The notes beneath the pieces are model-generated. The model did no database searches and had not been told where the DNA came from. It saw only the letters and a list, made by a program, of their open reading frames with translations. DNA of 64,000 nt from JACVRW01 sp963846505 (GTDB lineage: Bacteria; Actinomycetota; Thermoleophilia; Solirubrobacterales; Thermoleophilaceae). Positions 15,508 to 24,689 of this stretch are shown here, piece by piece. The stretch lies in the NCBI GenBank assembly GCA_963846505.1, contig CAWJWD010000007.1, positions 186,001-250,000 on the forward strand, read 5' to 3'. The position numbers and the translations under genes were made by a program. Each line of letters opens with the position of its first letter. The stretch's first letter is position 1.

Positions 15508-16151
15508 TGATGAGCCTCGCCCCGATGACCCGTAGCCGCCTCTCCCGCACCGAGCGCATGGAGCAGAGCGTGAGCGTCGCTCGCGCGCTGTTCGCCGAGC
15601 GCGGGTACGCGACCGTGACGATGGACGCGGTCGCCGCCGAGATGGGGGTGACCAAGCCGCTGCTCTACACCTACTTCGGGAACAAGGAGCAGCTCTTCAT
15701 CGCCTGCATGGAACCGGCGGGCGACGCGCTGCTGGCATCGGTGGTCGCGGCGGTCGAGGCGACCTCGACCCCGGACGCGGCGCTGCGTGCGGGTCTGCTG
15801 GCCTTCTTCGACTTCGTCGACCAGGACCGCAGCGCCTGGCGCGTGTTGTTCGACGAGACCCTGCCGACCGCGGGCGAGATCGCCGGCCGGGTGGGCGAGT
15901 ACCGCGAGCGCCTCAACGCGCTCGTCGCCTCGGCGCTGCTCGCGCAGCTGCCGGCGCGGCGTCGCGCCAAGGCCAAGGTCGAGGTCGAGGCGTTGTCGAC
16001 CGCGCTGATGGCCGCCGCTGAGGGCATGGCGCGCTGGTGGCTGCGCACCGGGGCGCTGTCCTCGAGCGAGGCCGCCGAACTGCTGATCGAAACTGTCGAA
16101 CCGGGGCTGCGGTTGCGTACGGCGCCGCGCCGGAAGGGAACTCAACGATGA
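15507..16151 (+). CDS. TetR-family regulator heading the thiolase-fabG4-maoC-fadE operon
   Basis: A 214-residue protein. The N-terminal helix-turn-helix is VARALFAERGYATVTMDAVA then MGVTKPLLYTYFGNKEQLF, followed by a helical effector domain. ATG at 15507 overlaps a 30-bp operator; ATG at 15525 is an alternative. The stop overlaps the thiolase ATG (ATGA), so the repressor is co-transcribed with the genes it probably controls. The likely inducer is an acyl-CoA (inference). Confidence 0.88.
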   Translation: MMSLAPMTRSRLSRTERMEQSVSVARALFAERGYATVTMDAVAAEMGVTKPLLYTYFGNKEQLFIACMEPAGDALLASVVAAVEATSTPDAALRAGLLAFFDFVDQDRSAWRVLFDETLPTAGEIAGRVGEYRERLNALVASALLAQLPARRRAKAKVEVEALSTALMAAAEGMARWWLRTGALSSSEAAELLIETVEPGLRLRTAPRRKGTQR

Positions 16152-17455
16152 TCGACGCACCCCGTCGGGTGGCCGTCGTCGGCGGCGCGCGAATCCCGTT
16201 CGCACGCTCCAACGGCCCCTACGCACACGCGTCCAACCAGGACATGCTCACGGCCGCCCTCGACGCGCTGATCGAGCGCTACTCGCTGGAGGGCGAGCGG
16301 CTCGGCGAGGTCGTCGGCGGCGCGGTGCTCAAGCACTCGCGCGACCGCGACCTCACGCGCGAGTCGGTGCTCGGCACGCGGCTGGCGCCCGAGACGCCCG
16401 CCTATGACGTGCAGCAGGCCTGCGGCACCGGCCTCGAGGCGGTCGTGCTGGTCGCCAACAAGATCGCGCTCGGCCAGATCGACGCCGGCATCGCCGGCGG
16501 CGCAGACACGACCTCGGACGCGCCGCTGGCGCTCAACGAGGACCTGCGCGAGATCCTGCTCGACGCCAACCGCGCGCGCTCCACCGCCGACAAGCTGAAG
16601 CTGCTGACGCGCCTGCGCCCCGGCCAAGTCGTGCCGGCGATCCCGCGCAACGAGGAACCGCGCACCGGCCTCTCGATGGGCGAGCACTGCGCGATCATGG
16701 CCGCCGAGTGGGGCATCGCCCGCGCTGAGCAGGACGAGCTGACCGCGCGCAGCCACCACAACCTCGCCGCCGCCTACGAGCGCGGCTTCCAGGACGACCT
16801 CGTGTCGCCGTACCTGGGCCTCGAGCGCGACCAGAACCTGCGTCCCGACTCGAGCGTCGAGAAGCTCGCCAAGCTCGGACCCGTCTTCGGCGGTCCCGAG
16901 GGCACGCTGACCGCCGGCAACTCCACGCCCCTGTCCGACGGCGCCTCGGCCGTGCTGCTCGCCAGCGAGGACTGGGCGCGCGAGCGCGGGCTGCCGGTGC
17001 TGGCCTACTTCACCGATGCGCAGACGGCCGCCGTCGACCACGTGCACAAGCGCGAGGGGCTGCTGATGGCGCCCGCCTACGCCATGCCGCGGATGCTCGA
17101 TCGCATGGGCGTCGGGCTCGGCGAGTTCGACCTCTACGAGCTGCACGAGGCGTTCGCCGCCCAGGTGCTGTGCACGCTGCGCGCCTGGGAGGACCCGGTC
17201 TTCTGCCGCGAGCGCCTCGGTCGCGACGAGCCGCTGGGCGCGATCGACCGCGAGCGCCTGAACGTCAACGGCGGCTCGCTGGCAGCGGGCCATCCGTTCG
17301 CGGCCACCGGCGGGCGCATCGTCGCCGCGCTGGCGAAGGCGCTGCACGGGCGCGGCGAGGGCCGCGGCGTGATCAGCATCTGCGCGGCCGGCGGGCAGGG
17401 AGTCGTCGCCGCGCTCGAGGGCCCGGAGGGCGCGAAGAAGGGGAAGAAGTCGTGA
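16148..17455 (+). CDS. Acetyl-CoA acetyltransferase (FadA2-like thiolase)
   Basis: A 435-residue thiolase with Cys92 (QQACGTGLEAVV), His382 (AAGHPFAATGG) and Cys412 (ICAAGGQG). Compared with the 8.3-kb thiolase it has an extra internal segment and matches the larger FadA2/FadI type. It starts within the tetR stop (ATGA) and its own stop overlaps the fabG4 GTG. The order thiolase, high-molecular-weight FabG, MaoC, FadE5 is that of the mycobacterial Rv0241c-Rv0244c region, as I recall it. Confidence 0.9.
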   Translation: MIDAPRRVAVVGGARIPFARSNGPYAHASNQDMLTAALDALIERYSLEGERLGEVVGGAVLKHSRDRDLTRESVLGTRLAPETPAYDVQQACGTGLEAVVLVANKIALGQIDAGIAGGADTTSDAPLALNEDLREILLDANRARSTADKLKLLTRLRPGQVVPAIPRNEEPRTGLSMGEHCAIMAAEWGIARAEQDELTARSHHNLAAAYERGFQDDLVSPYLGLERDQNLRPDSSVEKLAKLGPVFGGPEGTLTAGNSTPLSDGASAVLLASEDWARERGLPVLAYFTDAQTAAVDHVHKREGLLMAPAYAMPRMLDRMGVGLGEFDLYELHEAFAAQVLCTLRAWEDPVFCRERLGRDEPLGAIDRERLNVNGGSLAAGHPFAATGGRIVAALAKALHGRGEGRGVISICAAGGQGVVAALEGPEGAKKGKKS

Positions 17456-18853
17456 GCGACCGCTACGCACAGCTCGTCAACTCGCCGCCGGGCAGCTTCG
17501 TCGCCGGGCGGGTCGGCCTGCCGCGGCCGACCAAGCTCGAGCGCTGGGAGCCCGGCGCGCCGGCCGTGCTCGGCCCGGTGCTGCTCGGCGCCGCGCCCGG
17601 CGGTCGGCTCGCCGACGCGCTCGCGCGAACGGTCGCCGAGGCCGGGGCGCAGGCGTCCACGCCGCTCGAGGGGCCGCTGCGCAGCGCGGCCGCGGACGCG
17701 GGGCTCGACGCGGCGGTGTTCAACCCCGAGGCACCCGGCGACCAGCGCTTCGGCTCGCTCGTCTTCGACGCGACCGGCATCGCCGACTCGACCCAGCTCG
17801 TGGAGCTGCAGCGGCTTCTTCCACCCGACCGTGCGGCGCGTCCGAAGCTCCGGACGCGTGGTGGTGCTGGGCACGCCGCCGGCCGCATGCAAGACCGCCA
17901 GGGAGGCGGCCGCTCAGCGAGCGCTGGAAGGATTTACGCGCTCGCTGGGCAAGGAGATCGGCCGCGGATCGACCGTGCAGCTGGTGTACGTCGATCCGGG
18001 TGCCGAGGACGGGCTGGCCTCGACGTTGCGTTTCCTGCTCTCGCCGCGCTCTGCGTACGTGTCGGGACAGGTCGTGCGCGTGGGGCCGGCCGTGGCCGAC
18101 GCAGGGGAGGTGGACTGGGAGCAAGCCGCTGGCAGGGCGCACCGCGCTCGTCACCGGCGCCTCGCGCGGCATCGGGGCCGCGATCGCCGAGACGCTGCAC
18201 CGCGACGGCGCGAAGGTGATCGGCGTCGACGTGCCGGCGATGTCCGCGGACCTCGAGGCGCTGATGAAGCGCCTGCGCGGCAAGGCGATCGAGCTCGACA
18301 TCACCGACGAGGCGCGCACCCGCCACGCTCGCGGCGCGCTGCAAGGACGGGATCGACGTGGTGGTCCACAACGCGGGCGTCACGCGCGACCGCACGATCG
18401 CCAAGATGCCCGCCGACCGCTGGACGCAGCTGCTCGAGATCAACCTCTCCAGCGAGGAGCGCATCGACGACGCGCTGCTCGAGGCCGGCGTGCTGCGCGC
18501 CAACGGCCGCATCGTCTGCGTCTCGTCGATGAGCGGCATCGCCGGCAACTCCGGTCAGACCAACTACGCCACCTCGAAGGCCGGCGTGATCGGCATGGTC
18601 GAGGCGCTGGCGCCGGAGCTGGCCAAGCAGGGCGCTGACGATCAACGCGGTCGCGCCCGGCTTCATCGAGACGCAGATGACCGCCAAGATGCCGATCGCG
18701 ATCCGCGAGGCCGGACGGCGCATGAACAGCCTCTCGCAGGGCGGGCTGCCGATCGACGTCGCCGAGACGATCGCCTGGTTCGCCAGCCCGGCGTCGGCGG
18801 GGGTCAACGGCAACGTCGTGCGCGTCTGCGGCCAGAGCCTGCTGGGGGCGTGA
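17452..18853 (+). pseudogene. fabG: FabG4-like 3-oxoacyl-CoA/ACP reductase (frame disrupted four times)
   Basis: About 465 residues once four single extra bases are discounted (near 17815, 18125, 18320 and 18634). The N-terminal approximately 220 residues are a non-catalytic flavodoxin-like Rossmann domain (SSGRVVVLGTPP, GSTVQLVYVDPG). The C-terminal half is a classical SDR: LVTGASRGIGAAI (NAD(P) site), VVHNAGVTRD, and catalytic Ser-Tyr-Lys in VCVSSMSGIAG and TNYATSKAG. This two-domain form is that of mycobacterial FabG4. The reaction is NADH-dependent interconversion of 3-oxo- and 3-hydroxyacyl thioesters. All active-site residues survive, so the breaks look like sequence errors. It overlaps both neighbours by a few bases. 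Confidence 0.82.
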
Positions 18854-19842
18854 TGGCCGTCCGGGAGCTCAGCAGCTCGCCGCACATCCTGCCGCTCTAC
18901 CTGCGCGCGGCGGCGCCGCTGGTGCCGGGCGCGTCGCTGCTGCCGTTCGTGCCGGGCGGCGGGGGCGAGGTGCCCGACCTCGAGCTGACGCTCGCCGGCG
19001 TGCGCGCCGAGCCCGCCGACGCAGCCGCCTACGCGCGCGTCTGCGGCTTCACGCTGACCGACGCGCTGCCGGCGACGTACCCGCACGTGCTGGCTTTCCC
19101 GCTGCACATGGCGCTGATGGCAGATGGGCGCTTTCCGCTCGGCGCCGTCGGCCTCGTGCACGTGAGCAACCGCATCGTCCAGCACCGGCCGGTGCGGATC
19201 GGCGAGCCGCTCGACCTGCGCGTGCGCGCGACGCCGCTCGAGCCGCACCCGCGTGGGCGCACGTTCACGATCGTGAGCGAGGCGCGCGCGGGGGACGAGC
19301 TCGTGTGGGAAGGCGAGAGCACGATGCTGCGCCGTGGCGGAGGCGGTGGAGAGACCGCGAAGGAGTCCGCTTCGGGCGGTCCGGCGAAGGATGCTTCGGC
19401 GAAGGGCGGCGGCGCGGCAAGGGACGGTGCCGCGGAGGGCGCCTCGGCAGCGGGCGCGGAGGACTCCTCCGCGGCGAACGCCCAGTGGCGCCTGCCCGGC
19501 GACCTCGGCCGCCGCTACGGCGCGGTCTCCGGTGACCGCAACCCGATCCACATGCACGCGCTGACGGCCAAGCCGCTCGGCTTTCCGCGCGCGATCGCGC
19601 ATGGGATGTGGACCAAGGCGCGCTGCCTGGCGGCGCTGCAGAGCCGGCTGCCGGACGCGTTCGCCGTCGAGGTGCGCTTCCGCAAGCCGATCCTGCTGCC
19701 GGGCGCGGTGGCATTCAGCAGCAGCGACGACGGCGAGGCGATCGACTTCGCCGTGCGCGGCGCGCGCAAGGGCGAGCTGCATCTGGAAGGCCGGGTCGAA
19801 CCGGCGAAGACGAAGACGAGCAAGGGGGGCAAGGCGTCGTGA
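18853..19842 (+). CDS. MaoC-family (R)-hydratase / dehydratase (HtdX-like)
   Basis: A 329-residue double-hotdog protein. The N-terminal hotdog (VCGFTLTDALPATYPHVLAF) is non-catalytic. The C-terminal one has the hydratase-2 dyad in GDRNPIHMH (Asp and His near 227-232) and FPRAIAHGMW. The domains are joined by an unusual approximately 50-residue Ala/Gly/Lys linker (about 160-210). It hydrates 2-enoyl thioesters to (R)-3-hydroxy forms, the stereochemistry used by the adjacent FabG4. The start overlaps the fabG stop (TGATG). Confidence 0.87.
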   Translation: MAVRELSSSPHILPLYLRAAAPLVPGASLLPFVPGGGGEVPDLELTLAGVRAEPADAAAYARVCGFTLTDALPATYPHVLAFPLHMALMADGRFPLGAVGLVHVSNRIVQHRPVRIGEPLDLRVRATPLEPHPRGRTFTIVSEARAGDELVWEGESTMLRRGGGGGETAKESASGGPAKDASAKGGGAARDGAAEGASAAGAEDSSAANAQWRLPGDLGRRYGAVSGDRNPIHMHALTAKPLGFPRAIAHGMWTKARCLAALQSRLPDAFAVEVRFRKPILLPGAVAFSSSDDGEAIDFAVRGARKGELHLEGRVEPAKTKTSKGGKAS

Positions 19843-21155
19843 GCGTTGCCGACAAGAGCATGGCCGTGGGACTGCGGGCGCTCAATCGCCTGGCAGGCTC
19901 CGAGTTGCTGGACCGCGTGGGGCTGCGCGAGCAGGTCGAGAAGGCGGTGTACCACGCGTCGCGCAACGGCTTCCGGTCGGTGGGCGCGGCCAACCGCGCC
20001 TTCAAGGCGACCACGAAGCTGACCAAGCCGGCACGCCAGGCGCCGGTCAAGAAGCCGGAGTTGTTCGACGTCACGCCCGACGACGAGCAGCAGATGCTCG
20101 TCGAGGCCGTGCGCGCGTTCGCGGCCGACAAGGTGCGCCCCGTGGCCAGCAAGGCGGACGCCGACTGCGCCACGGCGCCAGAGCTGCGCGCACAGGCGGC
20201 GGAGCTCGGGCTGACGATGCTCGGCGTGCCCGAGGATGCCGGCGGCGTGATGGTCGAGCAGGCGGCGACCACCACCGTGCTGATGGCCGAGGCGCTCGCC
20301 CACGGCGACCTCGGGATGGCCTATGCGCTGCTCGCCCCGGGCGCCGTCGCCACCGCGATCGGGCAGTGGGGCAGCGCCGACCAGCAGTCGACCTACCTGC
20401 CGGCCTTCACCGGCGAGGACGTGCCGCCGGCCGCGCTGGCGCTGCTCGAGCCACGGCCGCTGTTCCACCCGTTCAACCTCGAGGCCGCGGCGCGCCGTGA
20501 CGGCGGCGACTGGGTCCTCTCGGGCGTCAAGTCGCTGGTGGCCAACGCCGCCGAGGCGGAGCTGTTCGTGATCGCGGCCGACGCCGATGACCTCGGCCCG
20601 GCGCTGTTCGTCGTCGAGTCCTCGAGCGACGGCCTGTTCACCGAGGCCGAGCCGGCGATGGGGCTGCGCGCCGCTGCGACCGGACGCGTCGTGCTCGAGG
20701 ACGTTCGCGTCCCGGCCGGCGCCCTGCTCGCCGAAGGTGCGGCCGAGGCCTATGCCGACTGCGTGCAGCGGGCGCGGATCGCCTGGTGCGCGCTCGCGGT
20801 CGGCGCCGGGCAGGCGGTGCTCGACTACGTGATCCCGTACGTCAACGAGCGCGTCGCCTTCGGCGAGCCGATCTCCAACCGCCAGGCGGTCGCCTTCGCG
20901 GTCTCGGACATCGGCATCGAGCTGGAGGGCATGCGCCTGGCGACCTATCGCGCGGCGAGCCGCGCCGACCAGGGGCGCAGCTTCGCTCGCGAGGCGGCGC
21001 TGGCGCGCCGGCTGTGCACCGACAAGGGCATGAAGATCGGCTCCGACGGCGTCCAGCTGCTCGGCGGCCACGGCTACGTCAAGGAGCACCCGGTCGAACG
21101 CTGGTACCGGGACCTGCGAGCGGCGGGCGTCATGGAGGGCGCCCTGCTCGTCTAG
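19839..21155 (+). CDS. Acyl-CoA dehydrogenase
   Basis: A 438-residue FAD enzyme that oxidises acyl-CoA to trans-2-enoyl-CoA. Visible features are an N-terminal helical domain (DEQQMLVEAVRAFAADKVRP), the FAD/acyl beta domain (VLSGVKSLVANAAEAELFVI, GLRAAATGRVVLEDVRVP) and the C-terminal helix bundle (ERVAFGEPISNRQAVAFAVS, QLLGGHGYVKEHPVERWYRD). The first approximately 60 residues are a non-standard extension. The GTG start overlaps the maoC stop. A second acyl-CoA dehydrogenase follows; such pairs may form heteromers. Confidence 0.9.
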   Translation: MSVADKSMAVGLRALNRLAGSELLDRVGLREQVEKAVYHASRNGFRSVGAANRAFKATTKLTKPARQAPVKKPELFDVTPDDEQQMLVEAVRAFAADKVRPVASKADADCATAPELRAQAAELGLTMLGVPEDAGGVMVEQAATTTVLMAEALAHGDLGMAYALLAPGAVATAIGQWGSADQQSTYLPAFTGEDVPPAALALLEPRPLFHPFNLEAAARRDGGDWVLSGVKSLVANAAEAELFVIAADADDLGPALFVVESSSDGLFTEAEPAMGLRAAATGRVVLEDVRVPAGALLAEGAAEAYADCVQRARIAWCALAVGAGQAVLDYVIPYVNERVAFGEPISNRQAVAFAVSDIGIELEGMRLATYRAASRADQGRSFAREAALARRLCTDKGMKIGSDGVQLLGGHGYVKEHPVERWYRDLRAAGVMEGALLV

Positions 21156-21179
21156 ACGGCGCGAGCGAACGGAGACACG

Positions 21180-22391
21180 ATGATCAACCTCGAGGTACCG
21201 AAGAAGTTCGGCCCGCTCGTCGCTCAGGCCAACCAGGTGGCGAAGGAGGTCTTCCGGCCGATCTCGCGCAAGTACGACCTGGCCGAGCACGAGTATCCGA
21301 AGGAGCTCGACATGCTCGCGTCGCTGATCGACGGCATGAACGAGGGCTCCGGCGGCGGCGCCGGCGCGACCGGCGTGCGTCGCGACGCCAGCGGCGGCGG
21401 GCCGAGCGGCAACCGCAACGGCTCGAACATGTCGACGGTGCTCGGCATCGTCGAGCTCTGCTGGGGCGACGTCGGCCTGCTGCTGTCGATGCCCCGCCAA
21501 GGGCTCGGCAACTCCGCGATCGCCTCGGTCGCCAACGACGAGCAGCACGATCGCTTCGACGGTCAGTGGGCGGCGATGGCGATCACCGAGCCCGAGGCCG
21601 GCTCGGACTCCGCCGCGATCCGCACCACCGCGGTGCTCGACGGCGACGAGTACGTGCTCAACGGCGAGAAGATCTACGTCACCTCCGGCGAGCGCGCCGA
21701 CCTGATCGTGGTCTGGGCCACGCTCGACCCTGCGCTGGGGCGCGCGGCGATCAAGTCGTTCGTCGTCGAACGCTCCAACCCGGGGCTGAAGCTCGACCGG
21801 CTCGAGCACAAGCTCGGCATCCGCGCCTCCGACACGGCCGCCTTCCGGCTCGAGGACTGTCGCGTGCCCAAGGAGGACCTGCTCGGCTCGCCCGAGGTCA
21901 ACGTCAAGCAGGGCTTCGCCGGCGCGATGCAGACCTTCGACAACACGCGCCCGCTCGTCGCCGGCATGGCCGTCGGCGTCGCCCGCGCCTGCCTGGACGA
22001 GACGCGCGAGCGGCTGGCGGCGGCCGGGGTGGAGGTCGACTACGACGCGCCGGGCGCGCTGCAGCCCGCCGCGGCGGATCGCTTCCTGGCGCTGGAGGCC
22101 GACTTCGAGGCGGCGCGCCTGCTGACGCTGCAGTCGGCCTGGATGGCCGACAACGGCAAGCCGAACTCGCTGCAGGCCTCGATGGCCAAGGCCAAGGCGG
22201 GGCGCAGCTGCGTCGAGATCGCGCTGGCCTGCGTCGAGCTCTGCGGCAGCGTCGGCTACGGCGAGGGCGACCTGCTCGAGAAGTGGGCCCGCGACGCGAA
22301 GATCCTCGACATCTTCGAGGGGACCCAGCAGATCCAGCTGCTGATCATCGCGCGCCTGCTGCTCGGCAAGACCTCCGCCGACCTGCGCTGA
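21180..22391 (+). CDS. Acyl-CoA dehydrogenase (second, FadE-type)
   Basis: A 403-residue enzyme. The FAD-binding segments are MAITEPEAGSDSAAIRTTAV and YVLNGEKIYVTSGERAD. The catalytic-base region EGTQQIQLLIIARLLLG has Glu near residue 380. A Gly-rich insertion (GSGGGAGATGVRRDASGGG) at about residues 57-77 is odd for the family. It lies 24 bp after the previous dehydrogenase and ends the operon, converging on a DUF6328 gene only 12 bp away. Confidence 0.9.
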   Translation: MINLEVPKKFGPLVAQANQVAKEVFRPISRKYDLAEHEYPKELDMLASLIDGMNEGSGGGAGATGVRRDASGGGPSGNRNGSNMSTVLGIVELCWGDVGLLLSMPRQGLGNSAIASVANDEQHDRFDGQWAAMAITEPEAGSDSAAIRTTAVLDGDEYVLNGEKIYVTSGERADLIVVWATLDPALGRAAIKSFVVERSNPGLKLDRLEHKLGIRASDTAAFRLEDCRVPKEDLLGSPEVNVKQGFAGAMQTFDNTRPLVAGMAVGVARACLDETRERLAAAGVEVDYDAPGALQPAAADRFLALEADFEAARLLTLQSAWMADNGKPNSLQASMAKAKAGRSCVEIALACVELCGSVGYGEGDLLEKWARDAKILDIFEGTQQIQLLIIARLLLGKTSADLR

Positions 22392-22403
22392 GCCAGCGGC
22401 GAG

Positions 22404-22880
22404 CTAGCGCCGGCGCAGCAGGCGCTGCAGCGGGATCCCGAACCAGACGGCGAAGAACGCGACGGCGACCGCGGCGATGGCGACCGCGGTGGTCGTCGAG
22501 CCGTAGAGGAAGTCGGTGATCAGCAGCATCGCGCCCGTCATCGCGACAGCGAGGAAGGCGAGGCCGGCGATCGCGAGTCGGTTCGAGACCTTCAGGATCC
22601 ACTCCTTGTCCTGGCGCCGGAACTCGACCCGGTGGTGGACGGTCGGCGCGATCAGGCAGATCGAGGCCGCGGCGGCACACAGCAGCGTCGCGAAGTAGAC
22701 GGTCTTCTGAAACGACGTCACGTCCGCGAAGCGCTGGTTGAACGGCACCACCAGCAGGAACGCGAACAGCACCTGCACGCCCGGCAACGCCACCCGCAGC
22801 TCGCCGAGGAACTCCTGCAGGTTGCGGTCGACCCGTTCCTTCTCGGTCTCCTCGCGCCCGCTCTCGGGGTGGCGGTCCAC
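22404..22880 (-). CDS. DUF6328-family integral membrane protein
   Basis: A 158-residue protein: an acidic N-terminus with NLQEFLGELRVALPGVQVLF, then four hydrophobic segments (FAFLLVVPFNQRF, VYFATLLCAAAASICLIAPT, AIAGLAFLAVAMTGAMLLI, TAVAIAAVAVAFFAVWFGI) and a basic LQRLLRRR tail. This fits the DUF6328 family common in actinobacteria; function is unknown. GTG at 22880 is used because longer versions run into the promoter of the divergent secreted-protein gene. Confidence 0.75.
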   Translation of the reverse strand: MDRHPESGREETEKERVDRNLQEFLGELRVALPGVQVLFAFLLVVPFNQRFADVTSFQKTVYFATLLCAAAASICLIAPTVHHRVEFRRQDKEWILKVSNRLAIAGLAFLAVAMTGAMLLITDFLYGSTTTAVAIAAVAVAFFAVWFGIPLQRLLRRR

Positions 22881-22971
22881 GGATCGACCGTACCCGCTCG
22901 AGACTGGCAAATACGAACAAAACGTTCTAAAGTATCTGATCAATAGCCGCCGCCAGTCCAAGGAGCCGCAG

Positions 22972-23667
22972 ATGAGTGCCTCGAGGATCGGAGGGCTCAT
23001 CGCCCTCGCCGTAATCGTCGCGACGGCTGTCGTCGCCGCGCCAGCCCTCGCCACACCGAACAACACAGGGTCATCGGCGCAAGCGCCCTACTGGACACCG
23101 ATCGGCAACACAAGAGACTCATCATTCGACGCGACGTCGATGAGACTCGACTTCAGCGCGGGCTCGGGCGATGGCATGACAACCTTCGGCGTCACCTGCC
23201 AGGCGAGACTCCAGGCCTACGTCCCGATGACACACACACGTGCGCTGGTCACGTCGCTGCTCCCCGTCTTCTGCTCCAGCCCGACGTTCCCGGGCGCGCA
23301 GGTCTTCTGGACCACGACCGCGGACTCAGTCACACCGTTCGAGCTGCACCTGCGCCAGAGAGTGGCGGCCAACTCATGGGGCGGCACCTTGTCGGTTCCC
23401 TTCGGCGGCAACATGACAATCTGGGTCGTCGACGGCGGCAGAACGGTCTGCAGATTCCACATCGGTGCCCAGTCATTCAGGATGCTCGACACAGACGTGG
23501 CGACATCATTCCTCGTCAACGACACGACAGTCGTGTTCAGAAACGATGCCGCGGCTTCCATGTCATGCCCGGACCCCGCGAGATCGGGCACGCTCACGGG
23601 AACGTTCACATTCAGACCGCAGACAGCGACAGACAACCTGAGATCAACACCGGACTCAGACGCGTAG
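22972..23667 (+). CDS. Secreted protein, member 1 of a four-paralog family
   Basis: A 231-residue protein with a Sec signal peptide (residues 1-27, ending APALA) and an AAGGAG Shine-Dalgarno 6 bases before the ATG. The mature part shares a scaffold with the proteins at 26096, 26854 and 49831: a WTPIGNT motif, a first Cys in the form VTCQA, YVPMTHT, a second Cys, a LHL strand, a GTLSVPF strand, a third Cys and a late Cys before a Pro-rich turn. It looks beta-rich. Codon use (many ACA, TCA, AGA) and lower GC differ from neighbours. I do not recognise a function. Confidence 0.75.
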   Translation: MSASRIGGLIALAVIVATAVVAAPALATPNNTGSSAQAPYWTPIGNTRDSSFDATSMRLDFSAGSGDGMTTFGVTCQARLQAYVPMTHTRALVTSLLPVFCSSPTFPGAQVFWTTTADSVTPFELHLRQRVAANSWGGTLSVPFGGNMTIWVVDGGRTVCRFHIGAQSFRMLDTDVATSFLVNDTTVVFRNDAAASMSCPDPARSGTLTGTFTFRPQTATDNLRSTPDSDA

Positions 23668-23683
23668 ACGCTCGGGGCCTGAG

Positions 23684-24638
23684 CTAGGCAGCTGCGGCCA
23701 CGGTCGCTCGCGCCCAGTCCTCGGCATCGAAGCGCTCGACGAGCTCGGCGGGCGACGGTCGCTCGCCCGGCTCGCAGAGGCCGACCGAGGCGGCGAGCTC
23801 GGCACGCACGTCGGCGGACGTCTGACCGAGCGCACGGCGTTCGGCGAGCGTGACGGCGCCGTGGCGCTTGGCGAGCCGCTCGCCCGTCCTCGCCCCGCAG
23901 CAGCGGCACGTGCGCGTAGCTCGACGGCGGGGTCAGGCCGAGGAGTTCGGCGAGCCAGCGCTGTCCGGCGGTCGCGTCGAGCAGGTCGGCGCCGCGCACG
24001 ACCTCGTCGACACCCTGGTCGGCGTCGTCGACGGTGACCGCGAGGTTGTAGGCGTAGGCGCCGTCGTTGCGGCGGATCACCACGTCGTCGACGATGCCGT
24101 TGACCTCGCCTGCCAGCAGGTCGCGGAAGGAGATCCGAGCGGCGTCGGCGCGCACCCGCAGCGCCGGCGGGCGACCGGCAGCGAGGTGCTCGGCACGCTC
24201 GGCCGCGGTCAACGAGCGGCAGGTGCCGGGATAGAAGGCCGCCGCCGGATCCGCGCCCATGGCCGACGTCGAGCGTCCGCCGCCGGCGGCGTCGCGCCCG
24301 TGGGGTGCGGACGCCGCCTCGCGGATCTCCGCTCGCGTGCAGAAGCACTCGTACACGAGTCCCTGGGCGCGCAGCGACTCGACGGCCTCGGCGTAGCGTT
24401 CGCCGCGCTCGCTCTGGCGCAGCGGTTCGCCGTCCCAGTCGAGGCCGAGCGCGGCGAGGTCGGCAAGCTGTCCCGCCTCGTGCTCGCGACGCGAGCGCTG
24501 GGGGTCGAGATCTTCGACGCGCAGCAGGAAGCGTGCGTCGCGCGAGCGGGCGAACAGCCAGGCCAGCAGCGCGGTGCGCAGGTTGCCGAGGTGCAGCGGC
24601 CCGGTGGGGCTGGGGGCGTAGCGGCCGTCTGCGCGCAC
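23684..24638 (-). pseudogene. gluQRS: Glutamyl-Q tRNA(Asp) synthetase-like protein (frame disrupted once)
   Basis: A class I aminoacyl-tRNA synthetase catalytic domain without the anticodon domain. It has YAPSPTGPLHLGNLRTAL (HIGH-type motif), LLRVEDLDPQR, ECFCTRAEIR with a later YPGTCR (zinc ligands), VIRRNDGAYAYNLAV and VDEVVRGADLL. GluQRS attaches glutamate to queuosine in tRNA-Asp. An extra base near 23882, just before the KMSKS-like LAKRHGA, shifts the last approximately 65 codons; the corrected end reads ELVERFDAEDWARATVAAA. A normal protein of about 315 residues results when the base is removed. Confidence 0.8.
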
Positions 24639-24689
24639 CGCCCGAGCGTAGAACAGCCCCACTCGCGTCGCGCGGTACGCTGAGCGGCG

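Noticed and set aside
17452..18853. Programmed +1 frameshifting in fabG
   Set aside because: Four shifts in one gene without slippery codons, stop codons or stimulatory structures; sequence error fits better.
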